Assembly (NCBI GenBank): GCA_022448645.1
Contig: JAKVBZ010000111.1
Coordinates: 1-14,745, forward strand
From: Pirellulaceae bacterium
GTDB taxonomy: Bacteria > Planctomycetota > Planctomycetia > Pirellulales > Pirellulaceae
Reading direction: 5' to 3'
Length of the DNA: 14,745 nucleotides
In this document: in pieces, positions 1 through 7,692 of the stretch
Position numbering within the stretch: position 1 is the first letter of the stretch
How the letters are laid out: every line of letters starts with the position of its first letter
Notes under the pieces: model-generated
Databases searched by the model: none
The model's input: the letters and a program-made list of their open reading frames with translations, nothing else
What the model was told of the DNA's origin: nothing
Made by a program: the position numbers and the translations under genes

Positions 1-2572
1 CGCCCTGATTGCGGTAGACACGCTCGACCTGGCTAATGTCGTGGCCGTGCCCGCTGCTGATGACGACCCATTTGGGATTAGTCCACTTGGCGAATTTCTC
101 CGGATCACTGTGAATGCTCCCGTGATGAGGTGCCATCACTAAGTCAAAGCGACGAGGAGTTTCGCTCGTGACCGACTTCATGCCCGGCGGCTCCAAGTCT
201 CCGGGTAAGAGGATTGACTTTCCTTGGTAAGATACGTCCAACACAATGCTGTTAGCATTGTCCGAACCTCCGACTCCCCCAGCAGGTGGGTGGAGGATTT
301 CGATCTTTACTCCTTCAGTCGTGGCTAACGTGTGGCCTTGGTGAATCTCAGCTTTAAACGACCCGGCCTCGTCCACCGCCTGTCTGAGTGGCTCTAGGGC
401 AACGCCCTTTCCGGAAAACATCAACGGAGAATAATAGACGGCTCCGACATCAAAACGTTTGAGCAAATCAGGCAGAGCATTGTAGTGGTCTATATCGGCG
501 TGCGACAAAACTACGGCGTCCAAATGATGAATGCCTTGCGACCAAAGATAGGCTGAGATCGATCGAGTTCCCGCGATGGGCGCCCCTAAAGTGCCAGCAT
601 CGTAGAGCAATGTTTTGCCAGACGGTAATTCCAAAACTGCAGATGTACCGTGGCCGACACTGACAAAGGTACAACGAAGTGTGTCTTGTTGAGAAGATTG
701 GTTTTGCCATGACGACACAAAGCCGACACCAAGCCATATGGACAAGAGTGCGCAACACCACCGGATCGGTGGACGGATTTGAGGAAATAAAGCCAAGCAT
801 CCTAAGCCGCCGTAAAAACCCCACAGCCACCAATCAGATGGTCCAGCCACCCACAGATGGCTACCTGGGATGTTCCTCGCCGACCGAACGCACGATTCCA
901 GTATCCACAGATTCCAGTCGCAAACCCAGGCGAAGATATTCGCCAGCCAGGGAAACAGCCAGCCTGTTACGAGTAAGCCAAAACCAGAAAATAACGTCAA
1001 AGACATGGGGATCCACAACACCATGTTCAGCCCGATGGCGACCGGCGAAAAGATATGAAAACGGTCCATCACAAGGGGTAACGCGAGCAGCCAAATGGCG
1101 GTCGTCGTAGCGACGCAACGAACTAAAACCTTGAGTCTTTGTCGGGACCAAACCCAAAGTTGGGGATAGGATTCTTCGATTAACTTATCCAGTGGGTCGG
1201 CGGGTGTTGAACGTGTCCACCACGAGCTGCACCAAGATAAACCCAGGACTGCCAGAAACGACAATTGAACTCCCGTCCGAAACAGATCTGCCGGGTTGAG
1301 TAACATGACCAATATCGCCGCAGCTGCCAAAGCATTGTGTGCTGAGAATCGGCGTTTGGCTAACATCGAAAAGCAAAGTAAGGCGACCAGTAATGAGGCT
1401 CGTATCACCGGTGGTCGGGCGTCTGTAAGCAATGCGTACATGCTAATGCAGGCCACGACAGTCAGCAGCGAAACCCATTTGGGCAACAGCCCCAAACGCA
1501 TGACGAGGAACAGTCCGCCTGCCATCATCCCGACGTGCAATCCCGAGATGGCGAATAGGTGAATGGTACCCGTGACCACAAAGTCTTCGACGCGTTCTCG
1601 GTCCACCTGTTCGCGGGCTCCTAGCAGCACGGCAGCAGCTAAACCGCGACGTTCGTGCTGCAGTTCGTTCCACAACATCTTGCTGCAGTAGGACCGGAGA
1701 TTCTGTATGGTAGGAACGACGCCGTTTGTCTTCTTGCGCTTCACCACCTGAACACAGTCGGGGAAATTTGCGTACAGGCGGCATAAAATGCGATCGGAAC
1801 GCTGATGGGACCACAAATCGAACGAGCCAGGATTCAGCCCCGGCCTTGGCTTCAGAAGCTGAGCTTGGATTCGAAGACGATCGCCAGTTCGGATCCCGGG
1901 TAATTGTCCGTCCACGAACAGCTGCGCTCGACCAGACGCCGTGCGCCACCGCATACCGTCACGCAACGCAACGATATCAACTTGTATTCGTGTTTCCTCT
2001 CCCTGTGACACGGGGTGCAAAGGATTCGGCTTAGGCGCGGGAACGTGACGAGGACTATTGGTCGCAACTGCTTCGACGACGACGGGTTGACTTGCCTCGC
2101 GGGCCACCAAGCCTAGATTGTCTGACGAAAATAGATACCAATGCCAGTGGTGCCAGCCGGCTGTCGCTGCAAATACCGAGAGCAACAATGCCAGAGCAGC
2201 AATTCGATTGAAGGAGAGGCGGCGAGCCCACCACCAGCCGCACCAGGTTCCGCCAGCGATGCTCCACCACCATATCATCGTGAGTGGCCAATGCCTGTCG
2301 GTAATCACCCCGGCCGCCATCGCACAAGCTACGACCACTAATGGTTGAATGGATTGACGCCTGGAGGCTCCATCGGAGCTCTGTTGTGACCGTTCTTGGG
2401 CGTTATTCATGCGAAGAGAACTGGCAATTTGTTGCCAACGAATGGACGCGTGGGTGAGACTCCTGGGTCGAGGATCCAATGCCACGAAGTGCTGGGCGCG
2501 AATGAACGCCACGTTGAGGGCTCGGGCCAGTTGCCCAAGCTGCCTGCTTGGCATCTGTTCAACCGCCGCCAT
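1..2572 (-). CDS. comEC: ComEC/Rec2-family DNA internalization protein (partial, C-terminus off the left edge)
   Basis: This is an inner-membrane channel protein that carries single-stranded DNA into the cytoplasm during natural transformation. The frame stays open for 857 codons, from the ATG at 2572 to the window edge. Seen: several hydrophobic segments beginning near residue 75; the Competence-domain signature AISGLHVG near residue 340; and a C-terminal metallo-beta-lactamase-like domain with SHADIDHYN (about residue 690), LLPGDLE (about 789) and APHHGS (about 814), the usual ComEC metal-site series. Only the last part of that domain is missing. The start is uncertain: the ATG at 2572 has AGGAG directly abutting it with no spacer, so ATGs at 2554 or 2410 are possible. 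The stretch 2410-2572 still reads like coding sequence. The gene overlaps the upstream LRR gene by 14 nt, which suggests co-transcription and translational coupling. Family assignment is firm; activity in transformation is inferred. Confidence 0.93.
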   Translation of the reverse strand, partial: MAAVEQMPSRQLGQLARALNVAFIRAQHFVALDPRPRSLTHASIRWQQIASSLRMNNAQERSQQSSDGASRRQSIQPLVVVACAMAAGVITDRHWPLTMIWWWSIAGGTWCGWWWARRLSFNRIAALALLLSVFAATAGWHHWHWYLFSSDNLGLVAREASQPVVVEAVATNSPRHVPAPKPNPLHPVSQGEETRIQVDIVALRDGMRWRTASGRAQLFVDGQLPGIRTGDRLRIQAQLLKPRPGLNPGSFDLWSHQRSDRILCRLYANFPDCVQVVKRKKTNGVVPTIQNLRSYCSKMLWNELQHERRGLAAAVLLGAREQVDRERVEDFVVTGTIHLFAISGLHVGMMAGGLFLVMRLGLLPKWVSLLTVVACISMYALLTDARPPVIRASLLVALLCFSMLAKRRFSAHNALAAAAILVMLLNPADLFRTGVQLSFLAVLGLSWCSSWWTRSTPADPLDKLIEESYPQLWVWSRQRLKVLVRCVATTTAIWLLALPLVMDRFHIFSPVAIGLNMVLWIPMSLTLFSGFGLLVTGWLFPWLANIFAWVCDWNLWILESCVRSARNIPGSHLWVAGPSDWWLWGFYGGLGCLALFPQIRPPIRWCCALLSIWLGVGFVSSWQNQSSQQDTLRCTFVSVGHGTSAVLELPSGKTLLYDAGTLGAPIAGTRSISAYLWSQGIHHLDAVVLSHADIDHYNALPDLLKRFDVGAVYYSPLMFSGKGVALEPLRQAVDEAGSFKAEIHQGHTLATTEGVKIEILHPPAGGVGGSDNANSIVLDVSYQGKSILLPGDLEPPGMKSVTSETPRRFDLVMAPHHGSIHSDPEKFAKWTNPKWVVISSGHGHDISQVERVYRNQG

Positions 2573-3689
2573 CTCCTAAATATTTCAGCTGAATTGCAGC
2601 ATCCGGTAGTTTGGCCTGTAAGGCAGCCACTCCATCACTAGTCACCGCCGTGCGCGTGACTTTCAGGTCGCGCAGGGCAACCAGCGTCTCTAAATGAACC
2701 AGTCCCGGATCTGTTACCGACGTCGACCCCAAATGGAGATAATTTAGTTTTTTCATTTGGCTCAACGATGCGAGCCCCTCGTCTGTCAATCCCGTGTTGT
2801 CGAGGTTGAGCCATTCTAAATTAATCAGCGGAGCTAAATGTGCGATCCCGGCGTCACTCACAGGAACCCGCCACAGATTCAATCGGACAAGTTGTGTCAG
2901 AGGTGATAGGTGCTCTAACCCCATGTTGGAAATCGTTGTGATTTCACTCAAATCTAGCGACACGAGCGTCTTGACCTTGCTTAGATGAGCCAGTCCTGCA
3001 TCGCTCACTTGGGTCTGCGCAATCCGCAGCTTTTTCAATTGCGTGAACTGAGAGATCACTTGCAGGGCTTCGTCGTCCACCAAAGTGCCTGCTAAATAAA
3101 GTTCCTCGATCTTGGACAAGGCCTGCAGTTGTTCCAGCTCTGGCGTCCCCACCCACATAAAGTCGAGGGCTAACACCTTCAGCTTGGGTAGCTGCAATAT
3201 TGCTTCCAGACCACCACCGTCTAACGTTGAATTTGTTTTTCCCGAGAGCCGCAAAGCTCGTAAGTCTTGCAGCGACTGAAGCGCGGCAAGATCGGGACCT
3301 GTGACCATGTTTTGTCTTAAATCGAGATTTCGTAACGTGGTGATGTTTGCAATCACTGCCAAGTCTTCTCGGTCAAGCGTTCCTTCGCCTAGGATTAGCG
3401 AACGCAAACGAGATAGCTTGGCGAGATCCGGCCACAGATCCTGGGATGCCGATGCTGGACGCAAATCGACTTCCACGATATTTCCGCTCGAGTCTTGTTT
3501 GGTTTTCGCGTCACATTGGTGGATCTGCTGCACGACTTGTTCAGGATCCACCTCTTTGGCTGGCGTCGACGTGGTGGGTTTGTTGGTTGCTGCCGCGTCT
3601 GGGGTGTTTGTTTCGGCTGGTGGACATCCGGTGAAACAGAACATCACGAGGGATATCCCAACGAGTCGTCTCAGAAGTATCTGTGCCAT
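2559..3689 (-). CDS. Leucine-rich-repeat lipoprotein
   Basis: 376-aa protein of unknown specific role. The N-terminus is a lipoprotein signal peptide: positive residues at 7-8, a hydrophobic stretch, then FTGC with Cys22 as the probable lipidation site. A Pro/Thr/Ala-rich linker follows to about residue 50, and then about 12 tandem leucine-rich repeats of roughly 24 residues, often with the pattern LxxLxLxxTxVxDxGLxxL, reach the C-terminus. Such repeats form a curved binding surface, so a surface or periplasmic binding role is likely. The start was set at the ATG at 3689 because it places the signal peptide at the N-terminus. The frame is open upstream to 4019, but that would run into the oxidoreductase gene and give a non-secretory N-terminus. 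There is no strong Shine-Dalgarno site. The end overlaps the comEC start. The ligand cannot be told from sequence. Confidence 0.88.
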   Translation of the reverse strand: MAQILLRRLVGISLVMFCFTGCPPAETNTPDAAATNKPTTSTPAKEVDPEQVVQQIHQCDAKTKQDSSGNIVEVDLRPASASQDLWPDLAKLSRLRSLILGEGTLDREDLAVIANITTLRNLDLRQNMVTGPDLAALQSLQDLRALRLSGKTNSTLDGGGLEAILQLPKLKVLALDFMWVGTPELEQLQALSKIEELYLAGTLVDDEALQVISQFTQLKKLRIAQTQVSDAGLAHLSKVKTLVSLDLSEITTISNMGLEHLSPLTQLVRLNLWRVPVSDAGIAHLAPLINLEWLNLDNTGLTDEGLASLSQMKKLNYLHLGSTSVTDPGLVHLETLVALRDLKVTRTAVTSDGVAALQAKLPDAAIQLKYLGDGGG

Positions 3690-3734
3690 GAATGATAAAG
3701 ATGGATACGGTTTTCGAAGTACTGTTACAGAGCG

Positions 3735-3784
3735 GCGCAAACCGCACGGTTTGAAGGGGAGTTTCACCGTCCCTTTTGGGACGG
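3735..3784. repeat. Two adjacent 7-bp perfect hairpins in the oxidoreductase-LRR gap
   Basis: The 161-nt gap between the oxidoreductase stop and the LRR start holds two inverted repeats. CAAACCG-CA-CGGTTTG lies at 3738-3753 and CCGTCCC-TTTT-GGGACGG at 3767-3784. On the minus (transcribed) strand the second is met first, about 70 nt after the oxidoreductase stop. No T-run follows either stem, so a classical intrinsic terminator is not shown. They could be a weak terminator, an RNA processing or stability element, or an operator upstream of the LRR-comEC pair. Confidence 0.4.
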
Positions 3785-3850
3785 CTTGCGACCTAACAGC
3801 AGATGACGTTGGACTTGGGCCCATCGGGTGACCCTTTTTTGAACGGCGAG

Positions 3851-5164
3851 CTAAACTTCCCATCCGCTGCGGTAGGCTTTGCGAATGAATTGGTCTGCTT
3901 CCGGACAATTGGTGGCCCGTTGGTTCTCGGCGTCCCATTCCAAGCGTTTTCCCACACGAAAGGCAACGCCTCCGAGCAGTACTGTTTCGGCAAGCACACC
4001 CGAGTAAGCAAAGTCGCACGTGGTTGGCGAGCCATCCTTGCAGGCTTTAATCCATTCTGCGTGGTGACCGATAGAGCGCGGAATGGTTGGAGCAGGCGGC
4101 TCGAATCCACGGAACTTGTCAGCTGGGAAGAGGCGGTAGTTTGAGTAGGCCGCAAACATCTTGCCCTGACTGCCCACAAACATCACGCCAGATGACGGTA
4201 CGCGCTCACCAGCGATTTTAGGGGAGATCCGGTCTCCGTCGTGCCACGTGAGGGTGACGGGAGGGAGTGATTTTCGGGCTGGGAACTCGTATTTCACAAC
4301 CAGTCCGGTTGGACAACCGTCAGGGTCGACAGGCGGACCTTCTGCTTCACACGACACCGGGTGTCCTAAATTCAACGCCCAAAACGGCAGGTCCATGTAA
4401 TGACATGCCATGTCGGCCATGTTTCCTCCGCCAAAGTCCCAATAGCGGCGCCAATTGGCTGGGTGATAACGACCTGAAACGTACGGTCGTTCCGGGGCTG
4501 GTCCAAGCCACAGATCCCAACTCATGTTTTCTGGTGGCGTTTGGCCGACCAGAGTAGGGTCCGCTGATCCGCTCCAGCCTTTACCGACCCACACGTGGAC
4601 TTCCTGAATGTCGCCGATGGCCCCCGACTGAATGATCTCTACCACGCGTCGATAGTTTTCTCCTGCATGGATTTGGGTACCCATTTGTGTAGCCACACCA
4701 TGTTTCTTAGCAGCTGAGGTCACTAGACGAGCTTCTTCGACGGTGTGAGTTAATGGCTTTTCACAGTAAACGTGTAACCCGGCTCGAATCGCGCGAATCG
4801 TTGCTGGTGCGTGGTGGTGATCGGCTGTGCTGACAACGACGGCGTCCAGGTTTTTTGATTCGGCGTCCAGTAGTTCTCGGTAGTCGGAGTAGGTGGTGGC
4901 AGCGGTGAAACGTTGTTTAGCGTTGTCGAGATAATTTTGATCGATGTCACATAGTGCCACGATGTTTTCGCCTTCGACCCCATGAATGTTGGCGGAGGCG
5001 CGATTGGCTGTACCAATCACGGCGATATTCAGTTTTTGATTTGGTGAGTTGGATTCCTGCGCCGCCAACTGGCTGAACCAACCCCCGGAGACGGTTGCGA
5101 CACCGGCTGCAATGCTCGATGTCTTGACAAAATCACGGCGTGTTACGGAGCGACGAGACGACAT
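3851..5164 (-). CDS. Tat-exported Gfo/Idh/MocA-family oxidoreductase
   Basis: 437-aa protein of the Gfo/Idh/MocA family, which are mostly NAD(P)-dependent sugar or polyol oxidoreductases. Residues 1-35 are a twin-arginine signal (TRRDFVK at 8-14, a hydrophobic stretch, then LAAQ), so the product is probably exported folded with its cofactor. The Rossmann domain starts at about residue 45 and includes LCDID (71-75) and the family signature CEKP (134-137). The C-terminal domain has GGGNMADMACHYMD (245-258), with His255 a candidate catalytic residue. The glycine-rich loop reads GTANRA (51-56) instead of GxGxxG, which is unusual and could affect cofactor binding. The ATG at 5164 was chosen because GGAG sits 8 nt upstream and the Tat motif then falls at the N-terminus; the frame is open to 5284. 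Many planctomycete paralogues of this type exist. The substrate is unknown. Confidence 0.92.
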   Translation of the reverse strand: MSSRRSVTRRDFVKTSSIAAGVATVSGGWFSQLAAQESNSPNQKLNIAVIGTANRASANIHGVEGENIVALCDIDQNYLDNAKQRFTAATTYSDYRELLDAESKNLDAVVVSTADHHHAPATIRAIRAGLHVYCEKPLTHTVEEARLVTSAAKKHGVATQMGTQIHAGENYRRVVEIIQSGAIGDIQEVHVWVGKGWSGSADPTLVGQTPPENMSWDLWLGPAPERPYVSGRYHPANWRRYWDFGGGNMADMACHYMDLPFWALNLGHPVSCEAEGPPVDPDGCPTGLVVKYEFPARKSLPPVTLTWHDGDRISPKIAGERVPSSGVMFVGSQGKMFAAYSNYRLFPADKFRGFEPPAPTIPRSIGHHAEWIKACKDGSPTTCDFAYSGVLAETVLLGGVAFRVGKRLEWDAENQRATNCPEADQFIRKAYRSGWEV

Positions 5165-5298
5165 GCTTTGGTCTCCAGGGGATTGAGGGTTGTAGAATGG
5201 TTGTCGGCTTGCTACTGGTGGGGCAGGTTTTCGGATAGAGACTCTAAGTGTTGTTAATGAATGTAGGAAGTAATTTGCTGTCAATCGAATCCATGAAA

Positions 5299-5328
5299 AG
5301 TATACTCTATGGCAAATACTTTTGCTAA
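5299..5328 (-). promoter_or_regulatory. Candidate promoter for the Gfo/Idh/MocA gene
   Basis: On the minus strand TTAGCA (5328-5323) is followed after 18 nt by TATACT (5304-5299). Both are near matches to the sigma-70 boxes, and they lie in an AT-rich part of the gap about 135 nt upstream of the gene start. An alternative TTGACA lies closer to the gene (5282-5277) but without a good -10 box. Planctomycete promoters are poorly defined, so this is a weak call. Confidence 0.28.
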
Positions 5329-5358
5329 GGCGTTTCGGATCCTGTGATTTAAATTACT

Positions 5359-6327
5359 CTACGCTTCGCCCGGAGCGACCATCGGCGTCTCCAGGGTGCC
5401 AATGCCTTCGATCGTGGCGGTCACGACATCACCTGGTTGTAGGTACACTCCCCGCGCGTTTCCCACGCCGGCGGGAGTCCCGGTGGAAATAATGTCCCCT
5501 GGCTCCAACGTTACAAAGCTGGAAATGAATTCGATGACCGCCGCGACAGGGAAAATCTGAAGGGCGGTGGAAGCGTCTTGTCGGACGTCACCATTGACAG
5601 CTAGTTGCATGTCCAGATTTTGTGGGTCAGACACGTTGTTGGCAGACACAACGCAAGGCCCACACGGACAAAAGTCGTCGTGCCATTTTCCATGCATCCA
5701 GTCGAAAAACTTGTCGCGTTCACGCTCTCGCCGGCCTGGATTCGGAGTGAATTTGCGGTCCGAGATGTCATTGATGACTGTATATCCAGCAACATAATCC
5801 AACGCTTCTGCTTCTGTGATACCTTTTGCTTCACGCCCGATGACAACCGCTAATTCTAATTCGTAATCGATGGCGTTGGGGTTTACGGAGGGGAGTGGGA
5901 CCGGCAAGCCTGGATTCCGCAGGGTTGTTGTCGGTGGTTTCATGAAAACGTATGGAAACGTTTCCGCTCGCTCGACAGCTTTTTGGCCCCCCTCTTCAAT
6001 ATGAGCTGCATAGTTGCCGGCCAACAGGAACAACTTGTTGGGGCGCGGGAAAGGAATGAGTAGCTGCACACGAGATGTTTCCAACCCGAATTCACCGGCC
6101 CAGTCCGCAGGTTGTTGTCCGACCCAATCGGACACCTGTTGGGCCGCACTGGACGAAGACCCGTTGGGGGGTAGGAATTCGAGTAGATTTTGACTGGACG
6201 GTAAAGACACCGTCTGGCCAGTGGCTTCAGAATAACCTTTTACCGCGGAATTTAACGGAACAAGGTGGCTGTCAAAATAGAATCCGACTCCTTCGTCACC
6301 GTTGTGTTCGAATCGGCATAGTCTCAT
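5359..6327 (-). CDS. Fumarylacetoacetate hydrolase (FAH) family protein
   Basis: 322-aa cytoplasmic enzyme. The FAH fold covers about residues 90-315 after a small N-terminal domain. Seen: AGNYAAHIEEGG (103-114), whose His and Glu match the catalytic dyad region; metal ligands Glu156 and Glu158 in DYELELA, with Asp187 in VINDISD; and the signature STGTPAGVG (281-289). Members hydrolyse, decarboxylate or isomerise 2-oxo acids, for example in aromatic degradation or in non-phosphorylative L-sugar pathways (diketo-deoxy-sugar acid hydrolases). Which reaction applies here cannot be read from sequence. The nearby COG3618-type lactonase and GH127 gene favour a sugar-acid role, which is inference. 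The start at the ATG at 6327 has AGAGGA 9 nt upstream. No signal peptide is seen. The frame extends to 6393 but lacks a better start. Confidence 0.9.
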   Translation of the reverse strand: MRLCRFEHNGDEGVGFYFDSHLVPLNSAVKGYSEATGQTVSLPSSQNLLEFLPPNGSSSSAAQQVSDWVGQQPADWAGEFGLETSRVQLLIPFPRPNKLFLLAGNYAAHIEEGGQKAVERAETFPYVFMKPPTTTLRNPGLPVPLPSVNPNAIDYELELAVVIGREAKGITEAEALDYVAGYTVINDISDRKFTPNPGRRERERDKFFDWMHGKWHDDFCPCGPCVVSANNVSDPQNLDMQLAVNGDVRQDASTALQIFPVAAVIEFISSFVTLEPGDIISTGTPAGVGNARGVYLQPGDVVTATIEGIGTLETPMVAPGEA

Positions 6328-6545
6328 GTGTATTGGTCCTCTAGGTGTTGCGTTTGGTTTGCGTTTGGTTTGCCGTCCAGCCGAAGACGGCAATGATGCC
6401 AGTCTTTTCCGTCTGTGTCGGCTTCTTGAGCTGGTCGATAAAAGACGAGCGGTGCAAGGTCTAAGTTGTCGGCGAGTTTAACATGTACCATGGCGGTAGA
6501 AAACCGTCTGGTTGGTTCCTCTGATGGGCATGTGTGGCGGCCCAC
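6324..6545 (-). CDS. Possible small ORF between the DUF6807 and FAH genes (doubtful)
   Basis: A 73-codon GTG-started frame fills the 221-nt gap between the DUF6807 stop and the FAH start, ending in an ATGA overlap with the FAH start codon. The in-frame ATG at 6491 would give about 55 aa. In favour: it fits the gap exactly and its end matches a typical coupled junction. Against: there is no recognised domain, and it contains a perfect tandem copy of an 11-bp unit (6351-6372) whose length is not a multiple of three, as expected in non-coding DNA. It could be a small unknown protein, a gene remnant, or chance. Confidence 0.22.
   Translation of the reverse strand: MGRHTCPSEEPTRRFSTAMVHVKLADNLDLAPLVFYRPAQEADTDGKDWHHCRLRLDGKPNANQTQHLEDQYT
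6348..6372. repeat. 11-bp tandem repeat upstream of the FAH gene
   Basis: The unit CGTTTGGTTTG occurs twice without mismatch (6351-6361 and 6362-6372), with three further matching bases before it. It starts about 20 nt upstream of the FAH start codon on the transcribed strand. Such short repeats can vary in copy number by slippage. A role in spacing or expression is possible but not shown. Confidence 0.6.
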
Positions 6546-6548
6546 ACC

Positions 6549-7517
6549 TTACTGGCTTGAGTCAGCAAAGATGTCATACCGTTCCTTGACGTTAGCCTGT
6601 TCGGCGTCCCCCTGGTGGAATACAAAACGGTAGCGAAATGTGAGACTTTGACCCGAAGGCAGAGTGAAATCACCTACTCCAGCCGGCTTGTTTTCGAAGT
6701 TATGGATCCCAAACGGATTGGCGGCGACCAGACCATAGGTTCGCGCATGCCACCATGTTGGGTGACGTGGATTTTCGGGGTGGTCGAAAATGGCGATTCC
6801 TACGACGTGGTTTTGAATAGTTCCCCAGTAGTCGACCCAACGAGCTCGTTTGCCCCAGAGCGCGTTACCTTCGTCCCCTTCACTATTGACCGCTTTGCCA
6901 GTGACGGAAGGAACTCCACGATCAGGACTCGCTGCTAGTCTCAATAGAGGATTGGTACGGATTCCCATGGCCCCTTCCTTCGTGTCGCCGAACGTGATGT
7001 CACCCTCGGAAGCGTGAATCGTAATGGTCCAGTCGACGCTTCTGTCTTCTCCGTCGACCAGAAACACCAGCTCCCGTGAATCGGTACAGATCAATTTGCC
7101 GGGCTCCGAGACCCAACGATTGGTGCTGGCCAGGACAGCCTGCTGCGCGCCGTTCTCTAACTTCTGGAAAGCTTCGTGATGCACCGTCCCAGCTGCTTTT
7201 CCAATGCTCCAAAAGTCGACCCCATTGATGTTGCCGTGGGTGAACCATATGGACTGGTGGTGGGGGTGATCGTGGGCTTCGCCAGTTGAGTCCGGCACCA
7301 TGGGATAATTTCGAGTCATTCCGATTCCATGAGGGCCGATGACCGGATACAAGATCGGCTTTCGTTGGCCTTCGAAGTGGTATTCCGTAAACAGATCGCC
7401 ATCCACGTCGACACGTATGCGACCATCCGATTGTGTCAATGTTACTTCGCCGCGCGCTGCCGGTCCGAAGGTAAGGAACAAAGGAATGGCGACGAAAAGT
7501 GATCGAAGAAGCGTCAT
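6549..7517 (-). CDS. Secreted DUF6807 (Pfam 'PmoA'-named) family protein
   Basis: 322-aa protein with an N-terminal signal peptide (residues 1 to about 23, hydrophobic LLRSLFVAIPLFLTF then AARG), so it is exported. The rest matches the DUF6807 family by its conserved blocks: GPHGIGMTRNYPM (61-73), HPHHQSIWFTHG (84-95), KEGAMGIR (180-187), WVDYWG (227-232) and HPTWWHARTYGL (252-263). The His-rich HPHHQS block suggests metal or substrate binding. The Pfam label 'methane oxygenase PmoA' is misleading: there is no membrane-bound monooxygenase here. No reaction is established to my knowledge; in planctomycetes the family often lies beside Gfo/Idh/MocA oxidoreductases, as here. The start at the ATG at 7517 has AAGGG 9 nt upstream and puts the signal peptide at the N-terminus; the frame is open to 7565. 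Confidence 0.88.
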   Translation of the reverse strand: MTLLRSLFVAIPLFLTFGPAARGEVTLTQSDGRIRVDVDGDLFTEYHFEGQRKPILYPVIGPHGIGMTRNYPMVPDSTGEAHDHPHHQSIWFTHGNINGVDFWSIGKAAGTVHHEAFQKLENGAQQAVLASTNRWVSEPGKLICTDSRELVFLVDGEDRSVDWTITIHASEGDITFGDTKEGAMGIRTNPLLRLAASPDRGVPSVTGKAVNSEGDEGNALWGKRARWVDYWGTIQNHVVGIAIFDHPENPRHPTWWHARTYGLVAANPFGIHNFENKPAGVGDFTLPSGQSLTFRYRFVFHQGDAEQANVKERYDIFADSSQ

Positions 7518-7586
7518 ACTGTGGTGCCCTTTCGGTAGACGTACATCGTTGTACAAAGAGGTCACGGCTGTTAAATTGGGGTGGCC

Positions 7587-7592
7587 ATTATA
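7587..7592 (-). promoter_or_regulatory. Candidate -10 box for the DUF6807 gene
   Basis: The minus strand carries a perfect TATAAT about 70 nt upstream of the DUF6807 start, inside the 227-nt divergent gap shared with the NagA-like gene. No good -35 hexamer is found 16-18 nt upstream of it, so the call rests on the -10 box alone. On the plus strand the overlapping TATAAG (7589-7594) could serve the opposite gene, but it also lacks a good -35 box. Confidence 0.3.
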
Positions 7593-7692
7593 AGCAATCG
7601 GAGACGTTCACGCACCACGCGAGTGTTCTCGGCGTCGTTCTTTTTAGATTTTTTGGCGATGGAGCGATGTTTCTACATTACCAGTACCATTT

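Noticed and set aside
1443..1949. 168-codon minus-strand frame within comEC
   Set aside because: It is in another frame of the same strand as comEC, and the comEC frame carries the recognisable AISGLHVG motif in this stretch.
3301..3831. 176-codon plus-strand open frame antisense to the LRR gene
   Set aside because: It has low-complexity, Trp/Cys/Arg-rich content without a domain, and lies wholly opposite an LRR gene with clear repeats and a lipoprotein signal.
3690..4019. N-terminal extension of the LRR protein to 4019
   Set aside because: The extension is Arg/Ser-rich, runs into the oxidoreductase gene and would bury the lipoprotein signal peptide.
5165..5284. Longer start for the Gfo/Idh/MocA gene at 5284
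   Set aside because: The ATG at 5164 has a well-spaced GGAG and puts the twin-arginine motif at the N-terminus.
6549..7517. Particulate methane monooxygenase subunit A
   Set aside because: The Pfam family carries the PmoA name, but this protein is soluble and exported, with none of the membrane helices of the monooxygenase subunit, and no partner subunits are nearby.
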